From Bacillus sp. 165 (GTDB lineage Bacteria > Bacillota > Bacilli > Bacillales > Bacillaceae_G): 51,596 nucleotides of DNA. The notes beneath the pieces were generated by a model. The model was given only the letters and a program-made list of their open reading frames with translations, had not been told where the DNA came from and did no database searches. The stretch lies in assembly GCF_017742235.1 (NCBI RefSeq), contig NZ_JAGHKQ010000019.1, positions 1 to 51,596 of the forward strand. Reading direction: 5' to 3'. A program made the translations under genes and the position numbers. Positions 38,207 through 48,637 of this stretch are shown piece by piece. How positions within the stretch are numbered: the first letter of the stretch is position 1; each line of letters begins with the position of its first letter.

Positions 38207-38729
38207 AAAAGTATTAGTGTCAGAAGAAGAAATACAGGAAAAAGTTAAAGAATTAGGCGCTATCATTGCAGCCGATTATAAGGATACTGTTCCTTTGACT
38301 ATTGGAGTCTTAAAGGGAGCTATGCCGTTTATGACAGATCTTTTAAAGCGTATGGATACGTATTTAGAAATGGATTTTATGGCAGTATCAAGCTATGGTC
38401 ATGCATTCGTTTCTTCTGGAGAGGTGAAAATCTTAAAGGATTTAGATACTTCTGTCGAAGGACGAGACATTTTAATTGTAGAGGATATTATTGACAGCGG
38501 TCTAACATTAAACTATCTTGTAGATTTATTTAAATACCGCAAAGCTAAGTCCGTGAAGATTGTCACATTGTTAGATAAACCAACTGGAAGAAAGGTAGAT
38601 ATTCAAGCGGACTATGTTGGATTTATTGTTCCAAATGAATTCGTAGTGGGATATGGATTAGATTATAAAGAACAGTACCGTAATCTTCCGTATGTAGGGG
38701 TATTAAAACCTAGTGTTTATTCAAAATAA
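38187..38729 (+). CDS. hpt: Hypoxanthine-guanine phosphoribosyltransferase
   Basis: A 180-residue purine salvage enzyme joining hypoxanthine or guanine to PRPP. Motifs are [17 protein letters not shown] near residue 45, the PRPP loop [13 protein letters not shown] near 96 and [19 protein letters not shown] near 131. The start is ATG 38187 (or the adjacent ATG 38190) after taggagga. It lies inside the end of tilS, so the two are translationally coupled. HprT is also a (p)ppGpp target in Bacillus. The B. subtilis name is hprT. Confidence 0.96.
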   Translation: MMNQDIEKVLVSEEEIQEKVKELGAIIAADYKDTVPLTIGVLKGAMPFMTDLLKRMDTYLEMDFMAVSSYGHAFVSSGEVKILKDLDTSVEGRDILIVEDIIDSGLTLNYLVDLFKYRKAKSVKIVTLLDKPTGRKVDIQADYVGFIVPNEFVVGYGLDYKEQYRNLPYVGVLKPSVYSK

Positions 38730-38752
38730 AAGGATAATGACAGGCTTTCCAT

Positions 38753-38782
38753 TTGGATTGGAATGTTTTTCTATGGTACTAT
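38753..38782 (+). promoter_or_regulatory. Candidate sigma-A promoter for ftsH
   Basis: TTGGAT (38753-38758), an 18-bp spacer and TACTAT (38777-38782), 37 nt ahead of the ftsH start. Confidence 0.45.
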
Positions 38783-38818
38783 TGAATGTAGTCCGTATGT
38801 TGTGAGAGGAGGTTAGGG

Positions 38819-40735
38819 ATGAATCGCATCTTTCGTAATACCATATTTTATTTACTAATTTTTCTAGTAGTAATCGGTGTTGTAAGTTATTTTAATGGAT
38901 CAACCCAACAAACAAAGCCGCTCAGTTACGATCAATTCATTACTAAGCTGGAAAACGGTGAGGTCCGCTCTATTAAATTACAGCCGAAAAATGGCGTTTT
39001 TGAAGTGAAAGGGCAGTTGAAGGCATCTGAACAAGATGAGTATTTCGTTACATACGTAGCAAACAGTGAAGAGCTTCAAAAGAAGGTAGATAAAGTTTCG
39101 ACAAGTACTGAGGTTAAATATGAGCCTGCTGAAGAAACTAGTGCATGGGTAACCTTCTTTACCTCTATCATCCCGTTTGTTATCATTTTTATTTTATTCT
39201 TTTTCCTGCTTAATCAAGCGCAAGGCGGCGGAAGTCGTGTGATGAATTTTGGAAAAAGCAAAGCTAAACTATACAATGATGATAAGAAAAAAGTTCGTTT
39301 TAAAGATGTAGCGGGAGCAGATGAAGAGAAACAAGAATTGGTAGAAGTAGTAGAATTCTTAAAAGATCCTCGAAAATTCGCAGAGCTTGGTGCTCGTATT
39401 CCTAAGGGTGTTCTATTAGTAGGACCTCCGGGTACAGGTAAAACATTGCTGGCAAGAGCAGTTGCGGGAGAGGCTGGGGTTCCATTCTTTTCTATCAGTG
39501 GTTCGGATTTCGTAGAGATGTTTGTAGGTGTGGGGGCATCCCGAGTTCGTGATTTATTTGAAAACGCAAAGAAAAACGCTCCGTGTATTATTTTCATTGA
39601 TGAAATTGATGCAGTAGGTCGTCAACGCGGTGCTGGTTTAGGCGGCGGTCACGATGAGCGTGAGCAGACACTAAATCAATTGCTTGTTGAAATGGATGGA
39701 TTTGGGGCAAACGAAGGCATTATTATTGTTGCTGCAACCAACAGACCGGACATTTTAGATCCTGCATTATTACGACCAGGTCGTTTCGACCGTCAGATTA
39801 CAGTTGATCGTCCAGATGTAAATGGGCGGGAAGCCGTATTAAAAGTTCATGCTAGAAATAAGCCTCTTGATGACAGCATTAACTTAAAAACAATTGCAAT
39901 GCGTACACCTGGGTTTTCAGGTGCTGATTTAGAGAATTTGTTAAATGAAGCTGCTCTTGTAGCGGCAAGGCAAAACAAAAAGAAAATTGATATGGCTGAC
40001 ATTGATGAAGCAACAGATCGTGTTATTGCAGGGCCCGCTAAGAAAAGCCGTGTTATTTCTGAAAAGGAACGCAAGATTGTGGCATATCACGAAGCTGGTC
40101 ATACGGTGATTGGTGTAGTCTTAGATGAAGCAGATATGGTTCATAAGGTAACAATCGTGCCACGGGGTCAAGCAGGCGGCTATGCAGTAATGCTTCCAAA
40201 AGAAGATCGTTATTTTATGACAAAGCCAGAGCTGCTTGATAAGATTGTTGGGTTGCTTGGTGGACGTGTAGCGGAAGAAATTGTGTTTGGTGAAGTCAGC
40301 ACGGGTGCTCATAATGACTTTCAACGTGCGACTGGTATTGCAAGACGTATGGTGACAGAATTTGGTATGAGCGATAAGCTTGGCCCGATGCAATTCGGGA
40401 ATTCGCAGGGGCAAGTATTTTTAGGAAGAGATTTCCATTCTGAGCAAAATTACAGTGATGCAATCGCTCATGAAATTGATATGGAAATGAGAAACATTAT
40501 GAAAGAAAGCTATGCTCGTGCAAAAGAGATTTTAACAGAAAATCGCGACAAGCTAGAAATTATCGCAAAAACGCTTCTTGAAGTTGAAACTTTAGATGCA
40601 GAACAAATCAGACATCTGTGTGACCATGGAACATTACCTGAGCGTAAAGCTAAAGTAAGCCCACTTTCTTCAGAAGATGTGAAAGTTAATATTTCTTCTA
40701 AAAAACAGGAAGAACCAAAAGAAGAAGATAAATAA
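38819..40735 (+). CDS. ftsH: ATP-dependent zinc metalloprotease FtsH
   Basis: A 638-residue membrane-anchored AAA+ protease that degrades misfolded membrane proteins and short-lived regulators; in Bacillus it is needed for sporulation through Spo0E-type targets. Two membrane segments (about 7-24 and 112-131) flank an extracytoplasmic domain. The AAA module has GPPGTGKT at 202-209, FIDEIDAVG near 260 and [20 protein letters not shown] near 305. The M41 zinc motif HEAGH is near 425, with the third ligand downstream (THAND-like [10 protein letters not shown]). The acidic tail (EEPKEEDK) is typical. The ATG follows gagaggagg. Confidence 0.97.
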   Translation: MNRIFRNTIFYLLIFLVVIGVVSYFNGSTQQTKPLSYDQFITKLENGEVRSIKLQPKNGVFEVKGQLKASEQDEYFVTYVANSEELQKKVDKVSTSTEVKYEPAEETSAWVTFFTSIIPFVIIFILFFFLLNQAQGGGSRVMNFGKSKAKLYNDDKKKVRFKDVAGADEEKQELVEVVEFLKDPRKFAELGARIPKGVLLVGPPGTGKTLLARAVAGEAGVPFFSISGSDFVEMFVGVGASRVRDLFENAKKNAPCIIFIDEIDAVGRQRGAGLGGGHDEREQTLNQLLVEMDGFGANEGIIIVAATNRPDILDPALLRPGRFDRQITVDRPDVNGREAVLKVHARNKPLDDSINLKTIAMRTPGFSGADLENLLNEAALVAARQNKKKIDMADIDEATDRVIAGPAKKSRVISEKERKIVAYHEAGHTVIGVVLDEADMVHKVTIVPRGQAGGYAVMLPKEDRYFMTKPELLDKIVGLLGGRVAEEIVFGEVSTGAHNDFQRATGIARRMVTEFGMSDKLGPMQFGNSQGQVFLGRDFHSEQNYSDAIAHEIDMEMRNIMKESYARAKEILTENRDKLEIIAKTLLEVETLDAEQIRHLCDHGTLPERKAKVSPLSSEDVKVNISSKKQEEPKEEDK

Positions 40736-40736
40736 A

Positions 40737-40774
40737 AATAAGAGCGGCTGAATTACAAGCCGCTCTTATTTTTA
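40737..40774 (+). terminator. Terminator after ftsH
   Basis: Perfect 13-bp arms aataagagcggct and agccgctcttatt with an 8-nt loop and T tail. Confidence 0.92.
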
Positions 40775-40879
40775 TGGAGGTTAGGGAATCAATAAAATAA
40801 ACTGCATCTGTTAGAATATATTTCGAGTCTTCCTTGGAATTATGCTACAGTGTAAATAAAACCGTAGTAGAAATAATTG

Positions 40880-40888
40880 TGGTATGAT
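40880..40888 (+). promoter_or_regulatory. Candidate extended -10 promoter for coaX-hslO
   Basis: TGGTATGAT has the TGn extension and TATGAT, 33 nt ahead of coaX. No good -35 is seen. Confidence 0.35.
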
Positions 40889-40921
40889 GAAGGGGAAAAA
40901 ATGATGATAAGTGGTGAGAGC

Positions 40922-41710
40922 ATGATTTTTGTATTGGATGTAGGGAATACAAATGCTGTACTTGGCGTTTTTGAGAAAGGTCAGCTCAAACAGCATTGGA
41001 GAATTGAGACAAATCGTAATAAAACAGAAGACGAATACGGAATGCTTGTAAAAGAATTGCTGGCACATGAAGGTATTACGTTTAATGATGTTCGCGGCAT
41101 TATTATTTCTTCTGTTGTACCGCCAATTATGTTTGCGTTAGAAAGAATGTGCCATAAATACTTTAAATTGAAGCCTCTTATAGTAGGGCCGGGAATTAAA
41201 ACGGGTCTAAATATTAAATATGAAAATCCAAGAGAGGTAGGAGCAGACCGAATTGTAAATGCTGTAGCAGCTATCCAATTATATGGAAGTCCGCTTGTGA
41301 TAGTAGATTTTGGAACAGCGACTACATATTGTTATATTAATGAAGAAAAGCATTATATGGGTGGGGCTATTACACCGGGTATCATGATTTCAGCTGAAGC
41401 CTTGTATACTCGGGCTGCGAAGCTCCCGAGAATTGAAATTTCAAGACCGAGTGATGTAGTTGGGAAAAATACAGTAAGTGCAATGCAATCTGGTATTCTT
41501 TACGGCTATGTTGGACAAGTAGAAGGTATTGTAAAAAGAATGAAAAACCAAGCTAAGAAGGTACCTACTGTCATTGCGACAGGTGGATTAGCGTCATTAA
41601 TTGCAGAAGAATCAGATGTAATTGATGTTGTAGATCCATTTTTAACATTAAAAGGCTTATATATGCTGTATGAACGTAATATGAATTTACAGCAGGAAAA
41701 GGGTGAATGA
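40922..41710 (+). CDS. coaX: Type III pantothenate kinase
   Basis: A 262-residue ASKHA-fold kinase for the first step of CoA synthesis. The phosphate loop [13 protein letters not shown] starts at residue 4, [13 protein letters not shown] lies near 105, and the signature [11 protein letters not shown] near 130 carries the conserved Asp. Type III enzymes bind ATP weakly and are not feedback-inhibited by CoA. The ATG at 40922 has gtggtgag upstream and matches the B. cereus-group N-terminus; the frame's earlier ATG codons (40910 and 40913) would leave no ribosome site. It is followed at once by hslO. Confidence 0.96.
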   Translation: MIFVLDVGNTNAVLGVFEKGQLKQHWRIETNRNKTEDEYGMLVKELLAHEGITFNDVRGIIISSVVPPIMFALERMCHKYFKLKPLIVGPGIKTGLNIKYENPREVGADRIVNAVAAIQLYGSPLVIVDFGTATTYCYINEEKHYMGGAITPGIMISAEALYTRAAKLPRIEISRPSDVVGKNTVSAMQSGILYGYVGQVEGIVKRMKNQAKKVPTVIATGGLASLIAEESDVIDVVDPFLTLKGLYMLYERNMNLQQEKGE

Positions 41711-41715
41711 CCAAT

Positions 41716-42591
41716 ATGAGAGATTATTTGGTGAAGGCGTTAGCATTTAATGGGCAAGTTCGAGCCTATGCTGTTAGAACGACGGATATTGTAAAAGAAG
41801 CACAATGTCGCCATGATACATGGAGAACTGCTTCTGCAGCACTTGGACGCTCTTTAACAGCAGGTGTTATGATGGGGGCAATGTTGAAGGGTGATCAAAA
41901 GCTCACAATTAAAATCCAAGGGGGAGGACCTCTTGGAACAATTTTGGTAGATGCAAATGCTAAGGGTGAGGTTCGCGGTTATGTATCCAATCCCCATGTA
42001 GATTTTGAAGGAAACGAAAAAGGCAAGCTTCGTGTATATAAGGCAGTAGGGGCGGATGGATTTTTAACGGTTATTAAAGATATTGGGTTAAAAGATCCAT
42101 TTGTTGGACAGGTTCCGCTGCAATCTGGAGAATTAGGTGATGATTTTACCTATTACTTTGTTGTATCTGAACAAACACCGGCTTCTGTTGGAGTGGGAGT
42201 GCTTGTAAATGGGGACGACAGCATCCAAGCGGCTGGAGGTTTTATTCTACAAATCATGCCGGGTGCGGAGGAGGAGACGATTGGGTATATTGAAAAGCAA
42301 TTGCAGGTCATTCCGCCAATCTCTAATTTGATTGAGCAAGGGTTAACACCAGAAGAAATTTTAAATACATTGGTTGGAGAACAAAATCTTAAATTATTAG
42401 AAACGATGGATGTGCAATTTCGTTGTACATGTTCTCGAGAACGGATTGAGGGTGTACTAGTCAGTCTTGGGAAAGTAGAGCTTGAGCAAATTCGTGAGGA
42501 AGAAGAAGAAACAGAAGTACATTGTCATTTCTGTAACGAGAGGTATATATTTACACAAGCAGATTTAACAGACTTAATAAGTAAATTGTAG
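41716..42591 (+). CDS. hslO: Redox-regulated chaperone Hsp33
   Basis: A 291-residue Hsp33 chaperone activated by oxidation. The N-terminal substrate-binding part ([40 protein letters not shown]) is followed by a C-terminal zinc switch with CTC near residue 235 and CHFC near 268, the CxC...CxxC pattern. On disulfide formation zinc is released and the protein dimerises to hold unfolded clients. ATG 41716 is chosen over 41707, which overlaps coaX by 4 nt but sits too close to the aggaaaaggg site. In B. subtilis yacD follows; here cysK does. Confidence 0.94.
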   Translation: MRDYLVKALAFNGQVRAYAVRTTDIVKEAQCRHDTWRTASAALGRSLTAGVMMGAMLKGDQKLTIKIQGGGPLGTILVDANAKGEVRGYVSNPHVDFEGNEKGKLRVYKAVGADGFLTVIKDIGLKDPFVGQVPLQSGELGDDFTYYFVVSEQTPASVGVGVLVNGDDSIQAAGGFILQIMPGAEEETIGYIEKQLQVIPPISNLIEQGLTPEEILNTLVGEQNLKLLETMDVQFRCTCSRERIEGVLVSLGKVELEQIREEEEETEVHCHFCNERYIFTQADLTDLISKL

Positions 42592-42715
42592 AAATGTTAT
42601 CTAAGAAAAATAACGAAATTTCTTATGAGTAGTTGTATTTCTTTGAAGTAATACGAGGTTTTTGTCCACTGGTATTAGGTAATTAAACTTTTGCATATGA
42701 ATAGAGTGAAATGGG

Positions 42716-42775
42716 TTGACAAAAAGACTCAACTTTGTGAGAATTTATATAAAACCAATAAAAATACTTAGTATT
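42716..42775 (+). promoter_or_regulatory. cysK promoter and downstream palindrome
   Basis: Perfect TTGACA (42716-42721), a 17-bp spacer and GAGAAT (42739-42744) form a likely sigma-A promoter with a weak -10. A small palindrome aatacttagtatt (42763-42775) lies just past the start site, where a repressor such as CymR (known for B. subtilis cysK) could act. I cannot confirm a CymR match. Confidence 0.5.
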
Positions 42776-42788
42776 AGGGGTGGATGAA

Positions 42789-43712
42789 ATGCAAGTTGCT
42801 CAATCGGTTGCTGAATTAATTGGTAAAACCCCCGTTGTTAAATTAAATCGTATCGTTGATGAAGACAGTGCTGATATTTATGTAAAGCTTGAATTTATGA
42901 ACCCTGGAAGCAGTGTAAAAGATCGCATCGCTCTTGCGATGATTGAAGCATCTGAAAAGAAGGGTCTTTTAAAAGAGGGTAACACCATTATAGAGCCTAC
43001 AAGTGGTAATACAGGTATAGGTCTTGCGATGGTAGCTGCAGCTAAAGGATATAAAACCATTCTTGTAATGCCGGAAACAATGAGTTTGGAACGCAGAAAT
43101 CTACTGCGTGCTTACGGTGCAGAGCTTGTCTTAACACCGGGGCAAGAAGGGATGGGTGGTGCTATCCGCAAAGCAGCAGAGCTTGCAAAGGAGCATGGGT
43201 ATTTTATGCCGCAACAGTTTCAGAATCCATCTAACCCTGAAATTCATCAGCTAACGACAGGACCGGAAATTGTGGAACAGATGGGGGACCAATTGGATGC
43301 TTTTGTTGCCGGTATCGGAACTGGCGGAACTATTACGGGTGCTGGCTCTGTCTTAAAAGAACGATATCCAGCTATTAAAATTTTTGCAGTAGAGCCTGCG
43401 GATTCTCCGGTTTTATCGGGTGGAAAGCCGGGCCCTCATAAAATTCAAGGAATCGGAGCAGGGTTTATTCCGGAAATTTTAAATACTAAAATATATGATG
43501 AAGTCATTCAGGTGAAAAATGATCAAGCATTTGAATATGCAAGAAGAGCTGCACGTGAGGAAGGGATTTTAGCTGGCATTTCATCAGGAGCAGCAATTTA
43601 CGCAGCTATTCAGGTTGCCAGAGAGCTTGGAAAAGGTAAAAAAGTTCTTGCAATTATCCCAAGTAATGGAGAGCGTTATCTAAGTACACCGCTTTATCAA
43701 TTTGAATCATAA
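42789..43712 (+). CDS. cysK: Cysteine synthase A (O-acetylserine sulfhydrylase)
   Basis: A 307-residue PLP enzyme making cysteine from O-acetylserine and sulfide. The PLP lysine is in [10 protein letters not shown] near residue 43, the substrate loop [12 protein letters not shown] near 70, and the PLP phosphate loop [12 protein letters not shown] near 177. The end [13 protein letters not shown] is typical. In B. subtilis CysK also binds the repressor CymR. ATG 42789 follows aggggtgg; a GTG at 42780 overlaps that site. A terminator isolates it from the folate operon. Confidence 0.96.
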   Translation: MQVAQSVAELIGKTPVVKLNRIVDEDSADIYVKLEFMNPGSSVKDRIALAMIEASEKKGLLKEGNTIIEPTSGNTGIGLAMVAAAKGYKTILVMPETMSLERRNLLRAYGAELVLTPGQEGMGGAIRKAAELAKEHGYFMPQQFQNPSNPEIHQLTTGPEIVEQMGDQLDAFVAGIGTGGTITGAGSVLKERYPAIKIFAVEPADSPVLSGGKPGPHKIQGIGAGFIPEILNTKIYDEVIQVKNDQAFEYARRAAREEGILAGISSGAAIYAAIQVARELGKGKKVLAIIPSNGERYLSTPLYQFES

Positions 43713-43719
43713 ATAATTT

Positions 43720-43752
43720 AAGCATTCCTCATCAATGAGGAATGCTTTTTTT
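43720..43752 (+). terminator. Terminator after cysK
   Basis: Perfect 11-bp arms aagcattcctc and gaggaatgctt with a 6-nt loop and T run. Confidence 0.93.
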
Positions 43753-43829
43753 ACATAAGCTAAGTACATTCAGCATTAACAAAACTGATTCATCAGCTAG
43801 TGGATATAGCTGTGTTATTAGGAAAAGAG

Positions 43830-43857
43830 TGAACACTCAGGGAATCTCATGTAAAAT
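43830..43857 (+). promoter_or_regulatory. Candidate sigma-A promoter for the folate operon
   Basis: TGAACA (43830-43835), a 16-bp spacer and TAAAAT (43852-43857), 39 nt ahead of pabB. Confidence 0.45.
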
Positions 43858-43896
43858 AGGGTGTAGTCATTAATGAAATAGGAGTGTGCGTCAAGA

Positions 43897-45303
43897 ATGG
43901 ACCGTACGGCGTTAGCAAAGAAAATATCTTATGAAAAATCTTTTTTTACCCAATACAAAGCATTATCACAATCTAAGCCTTACCATGTGTTGCTGGAAAG
44001 CGGCAGAGGAGGAAGGTACAATATTGTGGGCTTGGACCCTGTAGCTATATTGCGTGGAAAAAACCAGGAGCTTCGTATAACAGAAGGTGACAAGGAAACG
44101 GTACTGCATGGTAATCCACTAGAATCGATGCAGAGTTATATGGAAAAGTATAAAACAGAACAAAATAAAGACTATCCGCCGTTTCAAGGTGGTGCCATTG
44201 GTTATTTTAGTTATGATTGTATCCGCTATATTGAAAAGATTCCTGCTATTGCACAAGATGATCTCGATATTCCTGATGTATATTTCTTGTTGTTTGATGA
44301 TGTGTTTGTATACGACCAGCAGGAAAAAGCATTGTGGTTAATTACCCACTATACTAATAATCGGCAGCAAGCGGAAGCTCGATTACAAGAGTTAGAGCAG
44401 CTATGGTCAAAGTCTGTAGATGTGCCATATATAAGTTTATCCCATGCAGATGAGGCTCGCCCTTCTGTTTCTTTTACAGAGGGAGGTTTTATAGATGCAG
44501 TAAAGAGAGTACAGGAATACATTGCAGCAGGGGATATATTCCAAGTGAACTTATCTGTTCGTCAAACGCAACCATTGCTTTCACATCCAATGGAAATTTA
44601 TACGAAATTGAGAGAAATTAATCCGTCTCCTTATATGGCTTATATGGAGCTTGATGATTTTCAAATTGTAAGCGGTTCTCCAGAGTTGCTCATTAAGAAG
44701 CAGGGAACGGAAGTGAGCACTCGTCCGATTGCAGGGACAAGATCTCGTGGGAAAGATGCAGCAGAAGATGAAGCTTTAGCAAATGAATTAATTGAAAATG
44801 AAAAAGAGCGTGCTGAACATGTAATGCTGGTAGATTTAGAAAGAAACGATTTAGGGCGCGTTTGTGAGTACGGATCTGTGGAAGTTAATGAGTTCATGGT
44901 AATTGAAAAGTACTCTCATGTTATGCATATTGTATCTAATGTACGTGGAGAGATAAGTGAACAATACGATGCATTTGATGTAGTAAAAGCTGTGTTTCCG
45001 GGAGGGACAATAACTGGCGCTCCTAAAATACGTACGATGGAAATTATTGAAGAGCTGGAACCTGTGCGACGCGGGATTTATACAGGGTCGATAGGGTGGA
45101 TTAGCTATGCAGGAGAAATGGAATTAAATATTGTAATTCGTACCTTGCTTGCTAAAAATGGCCAAGCCCATGTCCAAGCAGGAGCAGGAATTGTTATTGA
45201 TTCAAATCCAAAGAATGAATACAAAGAGTCTTTAAAGAAAGCTATTGCTTTATGGCGTGCAAAAGAAAGTAGTGAAATTACGAATGGACAGGTGAAATTA
45301 TGA
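43897..45303 (+). CDS. pabB: Aminodeoxychorismate synthase component I
   Basis: A 468-residue chorismate-binding enzyme. With PabA it converts chorismate and glutamine to 4-amino-4-deoxychorismate, the precursor of p-aminobenzoate. Family motifs are [13 protein letters not shown] near residue 215, [16 protein letters not shown] near 277, [14 protein letters not shown] near 315, and [16 protein letters not shown] near 370. It resembles TrpE; the operon with folP, folB and folK supports the PabB assignment. The ATG follows ggagtg. The stop overlaps the pabA start by 4 nt. Confidence 0.95.
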   Translation: MDRTALAKKISYEKSFFTQYKALSQSKPYHVLLESGRGGRYNIVGLDPVAILRGKNQELRITEGDKETVLHGNPLESMQSYMEKYKTEQNKDYPPFQGGAIGYFSYDCIRYIEKIPAIAQDDLDIPDVYFLLFDDVFVYDQQEKALWLITHYTNNRQQAEARLQELEQLWSKSVDVPYISLSHADEARPSVSFTEGGFIDAVKRVQEYIAAGDIFQVNLSVRQTQPLLSHPMEIYTKLREINPSPYMAYMELDDFQIVSGSPELLIKKQGTEVSTRPIAGTRSRGKDAAEDEALANELIENEKERAEHVMLVDLERNDLGRVCEYGSVEVNEFMVIEKYSHVMHIVSNVRGEISEQYDAFDVVKAVFPGGTITGAPKIRTMEIIEELEPVRRGIYTGSIGWISYAGEMELNIVIRTLLAKNGQAHVQAGAGIVIDSNPKNEYKESLKKAIALWRAKESSEITNGQVKL

Positions 45304-45884
45304 TTTTGATGATAGATAATTATGACTCCTTTACGTTTAATTTAGTTCAGTTTCTAGGAGAACTGGGAGAAGAGTTAATTGTGCGGCGAAATGATCAAGT
45401 AAGTATATCTGAAATTGAAGAAATGAATCCAAGTTTTTTAATGATTTCTCCTGGGCCGTGCAGCCCTAACGAAGCGGGTATTAGTATGGAAGTGATTAAA
45501 TACTTTGCTGGAAAAATACCCATTTTTGGAGTGTGTTTAGGACATCAGTCGATTGCCCAGGTATTTGGCGGGGATGTTGTACGTGCAGAGAGATTAATGC
45601 ATGGAAAAACATCGCAAATGTATCATGATGGAAAAACGATCTTTACTGACATTCCTAATCCGTTTGCTGCTACTCGTTATCATTCATTAATAGTCAAAAA
45701 AGAGACTTTGCCGGATTGTTTAGAAATTTCTTCATGGACAGAAGAGGGTGAGATTATGGGAATCCGCCATAAAACTCTGCCAATCGAAGGAGTGCAATTT
45801 CATCCTGAGTCCATAATGACATCCCACGGGAAGGAATTATTAAAAAACTTTATTGTGCAATATAAACGGAGTCCGGTACAATGA
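45300..45884 (+). CDS. pabA: Glutamine amidotransferase, PabA/TrpG
   Basis: A 194-residue class I glutamine amidotransferase supplying ammonia to PabB. The catalytic cysteine is in [12 protein letters not shown] near residue 79, and the His-Glu pair in [12 protein letters not shown] near 170. In B. subtilis this protein serves both p-aminobenzoate and tryptophan synthesis, because the trp operon lacks its own subunit; that is likely here too but needs the trp locus to confirm. It overlaps pabB and pabC by 4 nt on each side (ATGA), ensuring matched translation. Confidence 0.95.
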   Translation: MILMIDNYDSFTFNLVQFLGELGEELIVRRNDQVSISEIEEMNPSFLMISPGPCSPNEAGISMEVIKYFAGKIPIFGVCLGHQSIAQVFGGDVVRAERLMHGKTSQMYHDGKTIFTDIPNPFAATRYHSLIVKKETLPDCLEISSWTEEGEIMGIRHKTLPIEGVQFHPESIMTSHGKELLKNFIVQYKRSPVQ

Positions 45885-46777
45885 TAATTTTTGTGAATGG
45901 GCAGTATGTAAATGCAAAACATGCTGTTATATCTCCGTACGATCATGGGTATTTGTATGGTTTAGGTGTGTTTGAAACCTTTCGTATATATGAAGGACAT
46001 CCTTTTTTATTTAATGATCATTATAATCGATTGAATCGGGCTGTTAGGGAGCTTAATATTAGTTGGAGTATGTCGAAGGAGGAAGTGCTAGCTGTTCTTG
46101 AGGAACTGCTTGAACGGAATGACTTGCGAAATGCATATGTTCGTTTTAATGTCTCAGCTGGTGTCGGAGAGATTGGACTGCAAACGGAAGAGTATACATC
46201 TCCTACTACAATTGTGTTTATTAAATCATTACCTGTCCAGGATGAAGTGATAGAAAAGACGGGTGTAATTTTGAAGCAGACTCGAAATACTCCAGAGGGA
46301 ATGTTTCGTCTAAAATCCCATCATTATTTAAACAACATCTTGGGAAAACGAGAAATAGGAGCAGATCCGGATCAGGAAGGCATCTTTTTAACGAAAGAAG
46401 GCCATGTGGCGGAAGGGATTGTTTCTAACGTATTTTTTGTGAAGGATAGAAGACTGTGCACCCCGTCTTTAGAAACAGGCATTTTAAATGGTATTACGAG
46501 AGAATTTGTGTTATGCATGGCAGAAACATATGGTATACAAAGTAATGTTGGGTTGTTTACAGAAGACGACCTTTTCACAAGTGAGGAAGTTTTTGTCACA
46601 AATTCTATTCAAGAGATTGTACCTATTAAACAAATAGGTGATGTTGTATACAAAGGCAAGCAGGGAGAGATAACAAGCTTCCTTGCTCAGGAATATAAAG
46701 TATATCGCAAGACATTATGGAAAAATGATGAATTGAAAGGAATGAATACGCTTGGCAGTGCAAAACATCAAGTGTGA
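45881..46777 (+). CDS. pabC: 4-amino-4-deoxychorismate lyase
   Basis: A 298-residue fold-type IV PLP enzyme releasing pyruvate to give p-aminobenzoate. It shows [14 protein letters not shown] near residue 26, the PLP lysine in [18 protein letters not shown] near 147, and [12 protein letters not shown] near 180, which separates the lyase from branched-chain aminotransferases only in part. Operon position next to pabB and pabA decides the call. It overlaps pabA by 4 nt and folP by 26 nt. Confidence 0.93.
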   Translation: MIIFVNGQYVNAKHAVISPYDHGYLYGLGVFETFRIYEGHPFLFNDHYNRLNRAVRELNISWSMSKEEVLAVLEELLERNDLRNAYVRFNVSAGVGEIGLQTEEYTSPTTIVFIKSLPVQDEVIEKTGVILKQTRNTPEGMFRLKSHHYLNNILGKREIGADPDQEGIFLTKEGHVAEGIVSNVFFVKDRRLCTPSLETGILNGITREFVLCMAETYGIQSNVGLFTEDDLFTSEEVFVTNSIQEIVPIKQIGDVVYKGKQGEITSFLAQEYKVYRKTLWKNDELKGMNTLGSAKHQV

Positions 46778-47591
46778 ACCATATGAACTTAATATTAAAG
46801 AGAAAACAGTAATTATGGGGATTTTAAATGCGACTCCGGACTCTTTCTCAGACGGAGGTAACTACAATGAAGTTGAAGCTGCAGTGAAACATGCTGAAGA
46901 AATGGCCGGCCAAGGAGCGGACATAATTGATATCGGAGGAGAATCGACGAGACCGGGGGCAGAGACGGTACCATTAGAAGAGGAATTGAGAAGAGTTATC
47001 CCCATTATTAGAGCTGTTTCTAATAAGGTTAAGCTTCCTATATCTGTAGATACATACAAAGCAGAAGTAGCTAAACAAGCGATTGAAGCAGGGGCTAATA
47101 TTATTAACGATATATGGGGAGCGAAGGCTGATCCTAAGATAGGAGAGGTTGCTGCTTTTTATAATGTGCCAATTATTCTCATGCACAATCGGGAGAATCG
47201 AAATTATAATAATTTAATGGCTGACATGATTGCTGATTTATATGATAGTGTGAAGCTGGTTAAAATGGCAGGAGTGCGTGATGAAAATATTATTTTAGAT
47301 CCAGGTATAGGTTTTGCTAAAACACCTAATCAAAATTTAGAGGTTATGAGGAACTTGGAGCAACTCACTGTATTAGGGTATCCTCTCTTATTAGGTACGT
47401 CCCGAAAATCCTTTATCGGGCAAGCTCTTGAATTACCTGTAGAAGAGAGAATGGAAGGAACGGGAGCTACAGTTTGTCTAGGGATTCAAAAAGGCTGCGA
47501 TATCGTTCGGGTTCATGATGTGTTGGAAATGTCTAGAATGGCAAAGATGATGGATATGATGATGGGGAAAGGAGGGATTTGTATTGGATAA
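46752..47591 (+). CDS. folP: Dihydropteroate synthase
   Basis: A 279-residue TIM-barrel enzyme joining p-aminobenzoate to the pterin pyrophosphate; the target of sulfonamides. The pterin-site motifs are MGILNATPDSFSDGG near residue 22, DIGGESTRPGAE near 59, NDIWGAKADP near 117, DPGIGFAKTPNQN near 181 and GTSRKSFIG near 215. The start is ambiguous: TTG 46752 has aaagga 10 nt upstream and gives the usual N-terminal length, while GTG 46758 is possible. Residue 22-30 reads NATPDSFSD where many relatives have NVTPDSFSD. Confidence 0.94.
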   Translation: MAVQNIKCEPYELNIKEKTVIMGILNATPDSFSDGGNYNEVEAAVKHAEEMAGQGADIIDIGGESTRPGAETVPLEEELRRVIPIIRAVSNKVKLPISVDTYKAEVAKQAIEAGANIINDIWGAKADPKIGEVAAFYNVPIILMHNRENRNYNNLMADMIADLYDSVKLVKMAGVRDENIILDPGIGFAKTPNQNLEVMRNLEQLTVLGYPLLLGTSRKSFIGQALELPVEERMEGTGATVCLGIQKGCDIVRVHDVLEMSRMAKMMDMMMGKGGICIG

Positions 47592-47946
47592 GATACACAT
47601 CCATGAAATGGAGTTTTACGGCTATCATGGTGTATTTCCTGAAGAGAACAAGCTCGGCCAGCGATTCAAGGTAGACTTAACTGTAGAATTAAGTTTAAAG
47701 CGAGCTGGTGAAACTGATGAGCTTGAGCATTCAGTAAATTATGGAGAATTATATGAACTGTGTAAGATGATTGTGGAAGGGAAGCCGGTTAAATTAGTGG
47801 AGACCCTAGCAGAAAAGATAGCGTCTATTATTTTAGATAAGTACGATTTAATTCGAAACTGTACAGTGAAAATCATCAAGCCAGATCCCCCTATTCCTGG
47901 TCATTACCGTTCTGTAGCAGTTGAAATTATGAGGTCACGCGGATGA
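47584..47946 (+). CDS. folB: Dihydroneopterin aldolase
   Basis: A 120-residue enzyme that cleaves 7,8-dihydroneopterin to hydroxymethyl-dihydropterin. Motifs are MEFYGYHGVFPEENKLGQRF near residue 9, VNYGELYELC near 51, LVETLAEKIA near 70, and the catalytic lysine in KPDPPIPGHY near 100. The TTG start at 47584 follows aaaggaggg and overlaps the end of folP. It overlaps folK by 4 nt. Confidence 0.95.
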   Translation: MDKIHIHEMEFYGYHGVFPEENKLGQRFKVDLTVELSLKRAGETDELEHSVNYGELYELCKMIVEGKPVKLVETLAEKIASIILDKYDLIRNCTVKIIKPDPPIPGHYRSVAVEIMRSRG

Positions 47947-48455
47947 GCAATGTGGCTTTTATTAGTCTTGGATCTAATATAGGAAACCGTTTTGATTATT
48001 TAAAGCAAGCCGTTTCACTTCTGCATGAACAATCTGAAATTTTTGTAGAGGATATTTCTTCTGTATATGAGACAGACCCTGTTGGATACACAGACCAGGA
48101 TAAATTTTTAAATATCATAATAAAAATTTCTACCAGTTTATCACCTGATGAACTACTGAGAATTACACAAAGTGTAGAATGTGAATTAGGAAGAAAAAGG
48201 GAAATAAGATGGGGTCCGAGAACAATTGACCTTGACATTTTGCTCTATAATCAAGAAAATATTGAAACAGAGCAACTAATTGTTCCTCATCCGCGTATGT
48301 TTGAACGGGCATTCGTTTTAGTGCCTTTAATTGAGTTAAATGCAAATGTAGGGGAAATAAAACAAGTGCAAATAGAAGAGATGCAGAAGCGAGAGGGAGT
48401 TACGGTATGGAAGCAGAAAAATGGGGGAGGCGCATTCGCGCTTTTCGAAAATTAA
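47943..48455 (+). CDS. folK: 2-amino-4-hydroxy-6-hydroxymethyldihydropteridine pyrophosphokinase
   Basis: A 170-residue kinase that pyrophosphorylates hydroxymethyl-dihydropterin for FolP. Motifs are ISLGSNIGNR near residue 7, SSVYETDPVGYTDQDKFLN near 38, the signature RKREIRWGPRTIDLDILLYN near 83, and PHPRMFERAFVLVPL near 112. With FolB and FolP it completes the pterin branch in this operon. Its last 49 nt overlap the small HTH gene. Confidence 0.95.
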   Translation: MSNVAFISLGSNIGNRFDYLKQAVSLLHEQSEIFVEDISSVYETDPVGYTDQDKFLNIIIKISTSLSPDELLRITQSVECELGRKREIRWGPRTIDLDILLYNQENIETEQLIVPHPRMFERAFVLVPLIELNANVGEIKQVQIEEMQKREGVTVWKQKNGGGAFALFEN

Positions 48456-48622
48456 AAGGCTATACACAAGAAGGCTTTGCTAAACAATTGGGAGTATCAG
48501 TTTCTGTTCTTGGAGAAATTGAGAGAGGCAACCGCCTTCCTTCGGAAGATTTTATTGCGGAGGTAGTTGAAAATCTCAATTTGACGCGAGAAGAATTAAT
48601 GCCGATAGAAAAGACAAAATGA
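48407..48622 (+). CDS. Small XRE-family helix-turn-helix protein (YazB)
   Basis: A 71-residue single-domain DNA-binding protein. The helix-turn-helix is visible in YTQEGFAKQLGVSVSVLGEI near residues 19-38, followed by ERGNRLPSEDF. It has no effector domain. It is conserved here between folK and dusB in Bacillus, but its target genes are unknown. Autoregulation or control of the folate operon is only an inference from position. The ATG at 48407, after gagagggag, lies inside folK. Confidence 0.9.
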   Translation: MEAEKWGRRIRAFRKLKGYTQEGFAKQLGVSVSVLGEIERGNRLPSEDFIAEVVENLNLTREELMPIEKTK

Positions 48623-48637
48623 AGGGAGGAAATAACG

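Noticed and set aside
39214..39597. Minus-strand 127-codon frame inside ftsH
   Set aside because: It lies opposite the conserved AAA module and has no independent signals.
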